DNA of 11,748 nt from JBBKWG01 sp037968835 (GTDB taxonomy: Bacteria > Pseudomonadota > Alphaproteobacteria > Rhodobacterales > Rhodobacteraceae), in assembly GCA_037968835.1 (NCBI GenBank), contig JBBKWG010000078.1, positions 1 to 11,748 of the forward strand. Direction: 5' to 3'. The notes below the pieces were generated by a model. That model searched no databases and was not told the DNA's origin. It saw only the letters and a list, made by a program, of their open reading frames with translations. A program made the position numbers and the translations under genes. This document shows, one piece after another, positions 6,487 to 11,748 of this stretch. Within the stretch, counting starts at the first letter, position 1. Each line of letters opens with the position of its first letter.

Positions 6487-7109
6487 GTGACGGTCCAACT
6501 GAATTTCAGCGCGAGTTTGATGTTTCACGTGAAACAATGGAGCGGCTGGAAGTTTATGCCGATCTTTTGAAACGCTGGAACAAAAAGATCAATTTGGTTT
6601 CCCCGAAGTCTTTGGAAAACCTCTGGGCGCGGCACTTTTCTGATTCCGCGCAACTTTTCAGTGTTTTCCCGCGTGAGGGTGAGATCCTTGCGGACCTTGG
6701 AAGCGGTGCCGGATTCCCGGGAGCCGTTATTGCCATCACGGCGAATGAAATCAGGCCGGAGCTACAGGTTAGTTTAATAGAGTCCGATCAAAGGAAGGCG
6801 TCTTTCCTCGAAGTTGTTTCTCGAGAGACCGGTTCCCCTTTCCGCGTCATTAGCGAGCGCGTTGAGAGGATTGAACGCTTTAACGCGAACATCCTGACTG
6901 CCCGCGCACTAGCGCCGCTTTCGAAATTACTGGAGTATGCCATCCTGCACGGTGCGCCAGGGTTCAGAGCAATCTTTCCTAAAGGGGCAAATGTGGAGCG
7001 CGAAGTCCAGGGCGCTCTTGAGGTTTGGCGCTTTGACTGCAAGACGTTTCCTAGCCGAACCGACCCCGGGGGCGTAATTTTGAGTATCGGAGATATCGAG
7101 CGTGCCTGA
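6483..7109 (+). CDS. rsmG: 16S rRNA (guanine-527-N7)-methyltransferase RsmG
   Basis: RsmG (GidB) transfers a methyl group from S-adenosylmethionine to N7 of G527 of 16S rRNA; its loss gives low-level streptomycin resistance in other bacteria. The 208-residue protein carries the family N-terminus [20 protein letters not shown] (21-40), HFSDSAQL (51-58), the SAM-binding loop [12 protein letters not shown] (69-80), [13 protein letters not shown] (98-110), [15 protein letters not shown] (139-153) and IFPKG (164-168). The ATG at 6483 overlaps the mnmG stop codon, there is no obvious ribosome binding site, and translation is probably coupled. Residues 13-18 (DVSRET) are encoded by a perfect parS site, and a second VSRET at 112-116 is encoded by a degenerate parS-like palindrome. 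The 3' end overlaps parA by 8 bp. Confidence 0.96.
   Translation: MSDGPTEFQREFDVSRETMERLEVYADLLKRWNKKINLVSPKSLENLWARHFSDSAQLFSVFPREGEILADLGSGAGFPGAVIAITANEIRPELQVSLIESDQRKASFLEVVSRETGSPFRVISERVERIERFNANILTARALAPLSKLLEYAILHGAPGFRAIFPKGANVEREVQGALEVWRFDCKTFPSRTDPGGVILSIGDIERA
6521..6536. promoter_or_regulatory. parS: parS centromere site 2 (perfect, inside rsmG)
   Basis: A second exact TGTTTCACGTGAAACA, 1908 bp from the first. It runs from the third base of codon 13 of rsmG to the end of codon 18 and encodes V-S-R-E-T at 14-18, so the centromere sequence and the protein sequence constrain each other. It lies about 570 bp upstream of parA. Confidence 0.95.
6815..6830. promoter_or_regulatory. 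Degenerate parS-like palindrome inside rsmG
   Basis: TGTTTCTCGAGAGACC matches the parS consensus at 12 of 16 bases and keeps near-dyad symmetry (TCTCGAGA core), 294 bp after the second perfect site. It also encodes V-S-R-E-T (112-116), like the true site. It may be a weak ParB site, a decayed parS, or coincidence at a family-conserved R-E-T motif. Confidence 0.3.
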
Positions 7110-7911
7110 CCCCACACGGCCGTTGCCACCTAGAATAATTTCGATAGCAAATCAAAAAGGCGGCGTCGGGAAAACCACTACTGCGATCAATCTTAGTGCG
7201 GCGTTGGCCGAAGATGGATACCGCGTTCTGCTTATCGATCTCGACCCCCAAGGTAACGCTTCTACTGGTCTGGGCGTCGAAGCTGAAGACAGGGATTTCA
7301 CCACCTACGACTTGCTACTTGATGATGCTGATCTGGACGATGTGATACGCCCCACCGCAATTGAGGGCTTGCTTATCGCGCCCGCGACAACGGACCTTAG
7401 CTCAGCGGACATTGAGATGATGGCCGTCGAGAAGCGGAGCTTTCTGCTACACGATGCTTTAAGACAGCCCGCAATGGACGCCTATGAATTGGATTTCATT
7501 CTTATCGATTGTCCGCCATCGCTCAGCCTACTTACAGTGAATGCAATGGTGGCATCGGATTCTGTTCTGATACCGCTCCAAAGTGAGTTCTTTGCGCTGG
7601 AAGGGCTTTCGCAGCTCATGCTCACGGTGCGAGAGGTCAGGCATTCCGCTAATCCCAACCTGCGCATCGAGGGCGTTCTTTTGACGATGTTTGATATCCG
7701 CAACAATCTCAGCCAGCATGTCGAAAACGACGCACGCTCTACTCTGGGTGAACTGGTCTTTAAGACAAAGGTGCCAAGGAATGTGCGGGTGTCTGAAGCA
7801 CCCTCTTTCGCCCTACCCGTCATTTCTTATGATTCTGCATCAAAAGGCAGCCAGGCCTATCGCGCTTTGGCACAAGAAGTGGTAGGAAGGATCAAAGCAA
7901 ACGCATCATAG
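7102..7911 (+). CDS. parA: Chromosome partitioning ATPase ParA (Soj-like)
   Basis: ParA is a nucleoid-bound ATPase whose ATP-dependent gradient moves ParB-parS complexes, segregating the replicated origins. The 269-residue protein is a small chromosomal ParA without the N-terminal HTH of plasmid type Ia ParAs. Motifs are the deviant Walker A KGGVGKTT (19-26, with the signature lysine), A' VLLIDLDPQGN (42-52), Walker B FILIDCPPSL (132-141) and KVPRNVRVSEAPSF (223-236). The start is GTG at 7102, with GGAG at 7089-7092 upstream; it overlaps the rsmG stop codon by 8 bp and no ATG precedes the Walker A motif. parB follows after 10 bp. It lies downstream of the two parS sites in the same transcription unit. 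Confidence 0.97.
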   Translation: MPDPTRPLPPRIISIANQKGGVGKTTTAINLSAALAEDGYRVLLIDLDPQGNASTGLGVEAEDRDFTTYDLLLDDADLDDVIRPTAIEGLLIAPATTDLSSADIEMMAVEKRSFLLHDALRQPAMDAYELDFILIDCPPSLSLLTVNAMVASDSVLIPLQSEFFALEGLSQLMLTVREVRHSANPNLRIEGVLLTMFDIRNNLSQHVENDARSTLGELVFKTKVPRNVRVSEAPSFALPVISYDSASKGSQAYRALAQEVVGRIKANAS

Positions 7912-7921
7912 GGTGTTAAAG

Positions 7922-8833
7922 ATGGCGCAGGCTAAGACGGAACGCAGAGGGCTTGGGCGGGGATTGTCAGCACTAATGGCTGACGTGGAGCCGGCTCCGA
8001 GCCAGCCATCAACCGACCAGCATTCGAGGAAGCCAGAAACATTCATCGACATTGCGAAGATCGCACCGAATCCCGATCAGCCGCGCCGCTCTTTTACGGA
8101 AGACGCGCTGAACGAACTTGCCGCGTCCATTCGTGAAAAAGGGATCATCCAGCCGCTCATCTTGCGCAAGAATCCGCGAAATCCAGACGGCTTCGAAATC
8201 GTTGCGGGCGAGCGGCGGTGGCGGGCAGCGCAGCAGGCGCAACTTCACGAGGTGCCTGCAATCGTGCGGGACCTTGACGACACCGAGGTTCTTGAACTTG
8301 CGATCATCGAGAATATCCAGCGAGCCGACCTGAATGCGATCGAAGAGGCGGCTGGGTATCGCCAACTGATGGACCGGTTTGGTCATACACAGGACAAGTT
8401 GGCTCAGGCGTTGGGCAAAAGCCGGAGCCACATCGCAAACCTGCTTCGTTTGCTGAATCTGCCGGATACGGTGCTCGATCTTGTTCGTGGTGGGGAATTG
8501 TCTGCCGGGCACGCTCGCGCGCTGATCACCGCCGAGGACCCGGTAGGGTTGGCGCGTCAGGTTGTTCGCAAAGGCCTTTCGGTACGTCAGACAGAATCGA
8601 TGGCGAAGAAGTCCGCAACTCCGAGACCGTCCAATGATAACGCGACGCCTGAAAAGGACGCGGACACGAAAGTGCTGGAAAAGGATCTGGCTGCGGCTCT
8701 GGGAATGCGTGTCAACATTCTGCATTCAGACGGACGTCAGGACGGAACGGTTTCGATCAAGTATCGCGATCTTGAAGAGCTGGACGAAATCTGCCGCCGT
8801 CTCTCGGTCACAATGGGCGCTGGCGAAGTCTAA
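7922..8833 (+). CDS. parB: Chromosome partitioning protein ParB (CTP-dependent clamp)
   Basis: ParB binds parS, hydrolyses CTP, slides onto neighbouring DNA as a clamp, and stimulates ParA. The 303-residue protein has the N-terminal ParA-stimulating motif RRGLGRGLSALMADV (about 8-22), an N-terminal CTPase domain with NPDQPRRSF (about 50-58), GERRWRAAQ (96-104) and ENIQRADLNAIEEAAGY (130-146), the central HTH that reads parS (HTQDKLAQALGKSRSHIANLLRLL, about 155-178), SAGHARALI (about 194-202), a charged linker and a C-terminal dimerisation segment. I prefer ATG 7922, with AGGGTG at 7910-7915, over GTG 7913, which would add three residues. It ends tail to tail with hemW; the stop codons overlap by 3 bp within a 4-bp gene overlap. 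Confidence 0.97.
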   Translation: MAQAKTERRGLGRGLSALMADVEPAPSQPSTDQHSRKPETFIDIAKIAPNPDQPRRSFTEDALNELAASIREKGIIQPLILRKNPRNPDGFEIVAGERRWRAAQQAQLHEVPAIVRDLDDTEVLELAIIENIQRADLNAIEEAAGYRQLMDRFGHTQDKLAQALGKSRSHIANLLRLLNLPDTVLDLVRGGELSAGHARALITAEDPVGLARQVVRKGLSVRQTESMAKKSATPRPSNDNATPEKDADTKVLEKDLAAALGMRVNILHSDGRQDGTVSIKYRDLEELDEICRRLSVTMGAGEV

Positions 8834-9975
8834 GCGAGAAATTCTCGCAGGATTGCATTCAAAACCGGGCGACCCTTTGCGGTCGCCCGAAGCATTTCTC
8901 CAGAACGCTCGACGAATCCGTTATTCTCTAAATCACTGTATTTAATATTAAAGTCCCGGCCAGTCGCCTGTTGCGCCAGGTCTATCGGGACGCCTTCGCG
9001 CAATCGAAGACCCATCATAAGCCGCTCTTCAAGGCTATCGGTGTCAGTAATGATCTCGCGAACGCTTTCCGCGCCGCCTCCGTTCTCAACGCCCTGTAGC
9101 CATGCGCTGGGCGCGCTGGTCGCTTCTGTAGCGATGCGCTTGCCGTCCACGGTCAAACGTCCGTGCGCGCCTGGCCCAACACCTACCCAATCACCACCTC
9201 GCCAGTAAATCAGATTATGTCGCGATTCAGCGCCTGGCGCGGCATGGTTGGAGATCTCATACCCTGGCAAACCCGCTGCATCGGTCAACGCTTGCGTCAC
9301 TTCATACATATCGGCTGAGATGTCCTCGTCCGGTAAACCGCGCAAACGTCCAAGTGCATGGCGATCTCCAAAGGCGGTCCCCGGCTCGATCGTCAATTGA
9401 TAGAGCGACAGGTGGTCCGCCGCCATTGCAAGGGCCTCTTTCAACTCAACCTTCCAGTCCGACAATGACTGAGACTGTCGCGCATAGATCAGATCGAAAG
9501 AAACGCGGGGGAATGTATTGCGGGCGAGGTCAAACGCAGCACGAGCTTCGGCCACGGTGTGCAAACGTCCCAACGCTTTCAGATCGGGATCGCGTAATGC
9601 CTGAATGCCCATCGAAACCCGGTTGACGCCCGCATCCCGATAACCAAGGAAACGCCCAGCTTCGACAGATGTCGGATTGGCCTCAAGCGTGATTTCCATA
9701 TCGTTGGCAGGCGCCCAAGTTCCGCGCGCAGCGTCAATGATAGCGGCCACGGATTCAGGCTCCATCAAGCTTGGAGTTCCGCCACCGAAAAAGATCGTGT
9801 TCAGAACTCTGCCGGGCGTTTCCGTACCGTATCGGCGGATTTCCGAAATGAGCGCCGCCTGCCATGCGCGCTGGTCGATGCGGCTCGCCACGTGACTATT
9901 GAAATCGCAATAGGGGCACTTGGCCTGGCAGAAAGGCCAATGGACATAAAGACCGAACCCGGCAGGCTTAGTCAT
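8830..9975 (-). CDS. hemW: Haem chaperone HemW (radical SAM, HemN-like)
   Basis: HemW binds haem and is thought to deliver it to target proteins; it was long annotated as an oxygen-independent coproporphyrinogen III oxidase. The 381-residue protein has the radical SAM cluster motif FCQAKCPYCDFNSH (Cys16, Cys20, Cys23), FFGGGTPSLM (62-71), TLEANPTSVE (96-105), GVNRVSMGIQALRDPDLKALGR (116-137), the HemW-type HNLIYW (253-258) linked to haem binding, and GVGPGAHG (265-272). The CxxxCxYCDF form, the length close to E. coli HemW (378) and the short N-terminus favour HemW over HemN. ATG 9975 overlaps the rdgB stop codon by 8 bp, with GGAGG 12 nt upstream. Its stop overlaps that of parB, so the two convergent genes share their ends. 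Confidence 0.93.
   Translation of the reverse strand: MTKPAGFGLYVHWPFCQAKCPYCDFNSHVASRIDQRAWQAALISEIRRYGTETPGRVLNTIFFGGGTPSLMEPESVAAIIDAARGTWAPANDMEITLEANPTSVEAGRFLGYRDAGVNRVSMGIQALRDPDLKALGRLHTVAEARAAFDLARNTFPRVSFDLIYARQSQSLSDWKVELKEALAMAADHLSLYQLTIEPGTAFGDRHALGRLRGLPDEDISADMYEVTQALTDAAGLPGYEISNHAAPGAESRHNLIYWRGGDWVGVGPGAHGRLTVDGKRIATEATSAPSAWLQGVENGGGAESVREIITDTDSLEERLMMGLRLREGVPIDLAQQATGRDFNIKYSDLENNGFVERSGEMLRATAKGRPVLNAILREFLA
8834..8848. repeat. 15-bp palindrome right after the parB stop codon
   Basis: GCGAGAA-A-TTCTCGC is a perfect 7-bp inverted repeat around one central A, starting at the first base after the parB TAA. It is also the last codons of hemW (encoding ...LREFLA). The one-base centre makes a tight RNA hairpin unlikely without opening inner pairs, so a protein-binding dyad or chance are alternatives. 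Confidence 0.45.
8866..8889 (+). terminator. Candidate terminator hairpin of the parAB unit, inside hemW
   Basis: CGGGCGACC-CTTTGC-GGTCGCCCG is a perfect 9-bp GC-rich stem with a 6-nt loop, starting 33 bp after the parB stop codon. Going rightward it is followed only by AAGCATTT, a poor U-tract. Going leftward it is followed by GGTTTTG, slightly better, but this would stop hemW before its end. It also encodes hemW residues near ATAKGRPV. Termination or an mRNA 3'-end barrier is inference. Confidence 0.4.
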
Positions 9976-10582
9976 TCCGAAAGATCGCCTCCAGTTTACG
10001 AAATGCGTCCGCGCGATGGCTGATTCGATTCTTGTCGCACCGTTCCATCTCGCCGAACGTCAGGTCGCTGCCTGTAGGTTGAAATATCGGGTCGTATCCG
10101 TGGCCTAGGTTGCCACGCATTGGCCAGACGATCTGACCCTCCATGCGCCCTTCGAACACTTCGTCGTGTCCATCGGGCCATGCCAGAACGAACGTACAGC
10201 AAAAACGCGCCTGTCGCGGGTACGCTGCGGATTTCGCCTCGAGCGCGCCATGTGTTCGCGTCATTGCCATCACGAAGTCCCGTCCGCCGGTTCCGGTCTC
10301 CGCCCAATCAGCGGTGTAAATGCCGGGTGAGCCTCCCAGCGCGTCAATCTCGATACCGCTATCGTCGGCAAGGGCAGGCAGGCCCGTCGCTTTCGCGGCG
10401 GCATGGGCCTTGATGCGTGCGTTCTCGACAAAAGTTGCGCCATCTTCGACTGGCTCTTGCAGGTTCATTTTCGTTGCGCCGATAACGGTGATTCCGTAGT
10501 CTTGAATAAGGTCCGTAATCTCCTGAAGCTTACCGGCATTGTGCGTCGCAACCAACAGCTCGTCGTCTGTGAAGCGTCGCAT
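9968..10582 (-). CDS. rdgB: dITP/XTP pyrophosphatase (RdgB/HAM1 family)
   Basis: This cytosolic enzyme hydrolyses dITP, ITP and XTP to the monophosphate and pyrophosphate, keeping deaminated purines out of DNA and RNA. The 204-residue protein shows LLVATHNAGKLQEI (9-22, substrate-binding THNAGK), LADDSGIEIDALGGSPGIY (71-89, metal- and catalysis-related DDSG), GYDPIF (162-167) and KNRISHRADAF (184-194). The length matches the family. The ATG at 10582 shares one base with the rph stop codon (TGATG), and the 3' end overlaps hemW by 8 bp, so rph-rdgB-hemW is one translationally coupled operon. The rph-rdgB-hemW-hrcA neighbourhood is widely conserved in alphaproteobacteria. Together with Maf, the window encodes two nucleotide 'house-cleaning' enzymes. 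Confidence 0.96.
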   Translation of the reverse strand: MRRFTDDELLVATHNAGKLQEITDLIQDYGITVIGATKMNLQEPVEDGATFVENARIKAHAAAKATGLPALADDSGIEIDALGGSPGIYTADWAETGTGGRDFVMAMTRTHGALEAKSAAYPRQARFCCTFVLAWPDGHDEVFEGRMEGQIVWPMRGNLGHGYDPIFQPTGSDLTFGEMERCDKNRISHRADAFRKLEAIFRND

Positions 10583-11292
10583 CAGGCCAGGGCGGCTTTC
10601 TGCGCCTCAACCAACACGCTGACGCCATTCTCCGACAGATCGAGCAGCTTCGACATCTCGTCGCGAGAGAAGGTCGCGCCTTCGGCCGACATCTGAACTT
10701 CGATCAGGCGTGCTCGCCCGGTCAGAACGAAATTTCCATCTACCCCGGCTTCGCTGTCTTCGGGATAGTCCAGATCAAGAACGGGTTGCCCGGCATAGAT
10801 ACCGCATGAAACCGCCGCAACGTGATCGGTCAGAGGGTCGCTGACGATCTGACCAGTCTTCAGAAGTGCATTTACTGCAAGGCGTAGGGCAACCCAGCCA
10901 CCTGTGATAGCGGCACACCGCGTCCCGCCGTCCGCCTGAATTACATCGCAATCGACGGTGATCTGCCGTTCGCCCAATGCCGAGCGATCAACACACGCCC
11001 GCAGGCTGCGGCCAATAAGGCGTTGAATTTCCTGCGTTCTACCAGATTGTCCATTCTTGGCTTCGCGCCGCATCCGCGTATGCGTCGCACGTGGAAGCAT
11101 CCCGTATTCTGCCGTCACCCAGCCTAATCCGCTGTTCTTCATCCATGGCGGCACACGCTCGTCGATGCTGGCGGTGCAAAGCACATGGGTGTCACCGCAC
11201 CGGATCAGACAGGACCCTTCCGCGTGACGCGTCACGCCCGTTTCGATTGAAACCGGACGCATTTCGCTTATCTCTCGACCAGACGGGCGCAT
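10582..11292 (-). CDS. rph: Ribonuclease PH (tRNA nucleotidyltransferase)
   Basis: RNase PH is a phosphate-dependent 3'-to-5' exoribonuclease that trims tRNA precursors; it forms a hexameric ring. The 236-residue protein (family about 238) shows [18 protein letters not shown] (2-19), [18 protein letters not shown] (33-50), [17 protein letters not shown] (57-73), the phosphate-site segment [16 protein letters not shown] (84-99), [16 protein letters not shown] (116-131) and [17 protein letters not shown] (184-200). The same frame is open upstream as far as 11610, running antisense through hrcA, but ATG 11292 gives the family N-terminus and has AGAGG 7 bp upstream. It heads the rdgB-hemW operon and is divergent from hrcA. 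No catalytic residue looks missing. Confidence 0.96.
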   Translation of the reverse strand: MRPSGREISEMRPVSIETGVTRHAEGSCLIRCGDTHVLCTASIDERVPPWMKNSGLGWVTAEYGMLPRATHTRMRREAKNGQSGRTQEIQRLIGRSLRACVDRSALGERQITVDCDVIQADGGTRCAAITGGWVALRLAVNALLKTGQIVSDPLTDHVAAVSCGIYAGQPVLDLDYPEDSEAGVDGNFVLTGRARLIEVQMSAEGATFSRDEMSKLLDLSENGVSVLVEAQKAALA

Positions 11293-11319
11293 TAGGAAAC
11301 CTCTTTCAAATGTCCGCGG

Positions 11320-11348
11320 TTGATAGTCTTCGGGGCGACTGCCATCAA
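11320..11348 (-). promoter_or_regulatory. Candidate promoter of rph-rdgB-hemW
   Basis: On the minus strand TTGATG (11348-11343, 4 of 6) and TATCAA (11325-11320, 4 of 6) are separated by 17 bp, placing a start near 11313, about 20 nt before the rph ATG. This leaves just enough room for the AGAGG ribosome binding site. Moderate support from sequence only. Confidence 0.4.
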
Positions 11349-11354
11349 CCCCGA

Positions 11355-11382
11355 TTGACGCGGCCCTCGCCTTCCCTTTAAT
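11355..11382 (+). promoter_or_regulatory. Candidate sigma-70 promoter of hrcA
   Basis: TTGACG (11355-11360, 5 of 6) and TTTAAT (11377-11382, 5 of 6) are 16 bp apart. The ribosome binding site GAAAGG (11395-11400) and the hrcA ATG follow. No CIRCE element (TTAGCACTC-N9-GAGTGCTAA) is visible in the 114-bp divergent region, so HrcA does not appear to repress its own gene here. Confidence 0.5.
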
Positions 11383-11406
11383 TGCAGCGCCCCTGAAAGG
11401 CCCGAT

Positions 11407-11748
11407 ATGACCGACGCCGGAAAAATCCTCGAAGAGATGAACGATCGTTCGCGCGAGGTGTTTCGGCGCGTGGTCGAAGGCTATCTCAAATCGGGCGATC
11501 CGGTCGGCTCCCGGACGCTGACCCGCGATATGAGCGAAAAAGTCAGTGCGGCGACGGTGCGAAATGTCATGCAGGACCTTGAGTTCCTCGGGCTCTTGAA
11601 TTCTCCGCACATCTCGGCTGGACGGGTTCCCACACAGCTGGGACTCAGGATGTTTGTCGACGGGTTGCTTGAGGTCGGCGAATTGACAGACGAGGACCGC
11701 GAGAAGATCGACGGGCCCTTGGGGCAGGGGGGAAACGAGGTCTCGTCG
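11407..11748 (+). CDS. hrcA: Heat-shock repressor HrcA, N-terminal part (runs off the window)
   Basis: HrcA represses groESL and other chaperone genes by binding CIRCE elements, with its activity depending on GroE. The 114 residues visible start [20 protein letters not shown] and contain the winged-helix DNA-binding domain, with the family blocks [20 protein letters not shown] (about 16-35), [19 protein letters not shown] (about 46-64), and [20 protein letters not shown] (about 69-88). The GAF-like C-terminal domain lies beyond the window. ATG 11407 has GAAAGG 6 bp upstream. In alphaproteobacteria hrcA usually heads an hrcA-grpE unit; grpE would be expected next but is not in view. Identification is firm. 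Confidence 0.95.
   Translation, partial: MTDAGKILEEMNDRSREVFRRVVEGYLKSGDPVGSRTLTRDMSEKVSAATVRNVMQDLEFLGLLNSPHISAGRVPTQLGLRMFVDGLLEVGELTDEDREKIDGPLGQGGNEVSS

Noticed and set aside
8830..9975. Annotation as oxygen-independent coproporphyrinogen III oxidase (HemN)
   Set aside because: The protein lacks the longer N-terminus of HemN, has the CxxxCxYCDF cluster motif and HNxxYW of HemW, and is about 380 rather than about 450 residues long.
11293..11610. Extension of rph upstream to 11610 (106 extra residues)
   Set aside because: It would run antisense across the hrcA start. RNase PH starts with MRPSGRE, and a ribosome binding site precedes ATG 11292.
1..11748. Mobile element, phage, CRISPR, toxin-antitoxin or defence system
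   Set aside because: Every stretch is covered by recognisable housekeeping genes or short intergenic regions. No transposase, integrase, direct-repeat array or foreign-looking gene was seen.

Overview
The window is an ordinary-looking but information-dense piece of bacterial core chromosome. I read it as the replication origin and centromere neighbourhood of an alphaproteobacterium, most likely a member of the Rhodobacterales (Roseobacter group). That assignment rests on the gene order (aroE-maf // hemJ-rho-mnmE-mnmG-rsmG-parA-parB // hemW-rdgB-rph // hrcA), the character of the proteins (short MnmE, HemJ rather than HemG/HemY, a YceF-like Maf), and tightly overlapping genes of moderate GC content. 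No mobile element, CRISPR array, tRNA or rRNA was seen.

Layout. (1) Positions 1-1045, leftward: maf and the 5' part of aroE, joined by an ATGA overlap. (2) Positions 1046-1428, about 380 bp without a gene: several DnaA-box-like 9-mers including one perfect TTATCCACA, a full IHF consensus and two AT-rich tracts. This is a strong candidate for oriC. The genes on both sides point away from it. (3) Positions 1429-8833, rightward: hemJ, then rho, mnmE, mnmG, rsmG, parA and parB, which from rho onward are separated by at most about 30 bp or overlap. (4) Positions 8830-11292, leftward: rph-rdgB-hemW, an overlapping three-gene operon that meets parB tail to tail, with the two stop codons overlapping. 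(5) Position 11407 to the end, rightward: the start of the heat-shock repressor gene hrcA, divergent from rph.

How it fits together. oriC would be opened by DnaA with help from IHF. ParA and ParB, encoded about 6 kb away, segregate the newly copied origin by acting on parS. Two perfect 16-bp parS sites (TGTTTCACGTGAAACA) are present and neither is intergenic. One overlaps the start codon of mnmG, and the other encodes residues 13-18 of RsmG. So the centromere is written into the 5' ends of two RNA-modification genes. The other genes are housekeeping: shikimate synthesis (aroE), nucleotide sanitation (maf, rdgB), haem synthesis and delivery (hemJ, hemW), transcription termination (rho), tRNA wobble-uridine modification (mnmE/mnmG), 16S rRNA methylation (rsmG), tRNA 3' maturation (rph) and heat-shock control (hrcA).

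I see no previously undescribed enzymatic system. The parts worth a second look are regulatory: the origin, the coding-embedded parS sites plus a degenerate third copy in rsmG, the mnmG start-site puzzle, and the palindromes in the parB/hemW convergent junction.
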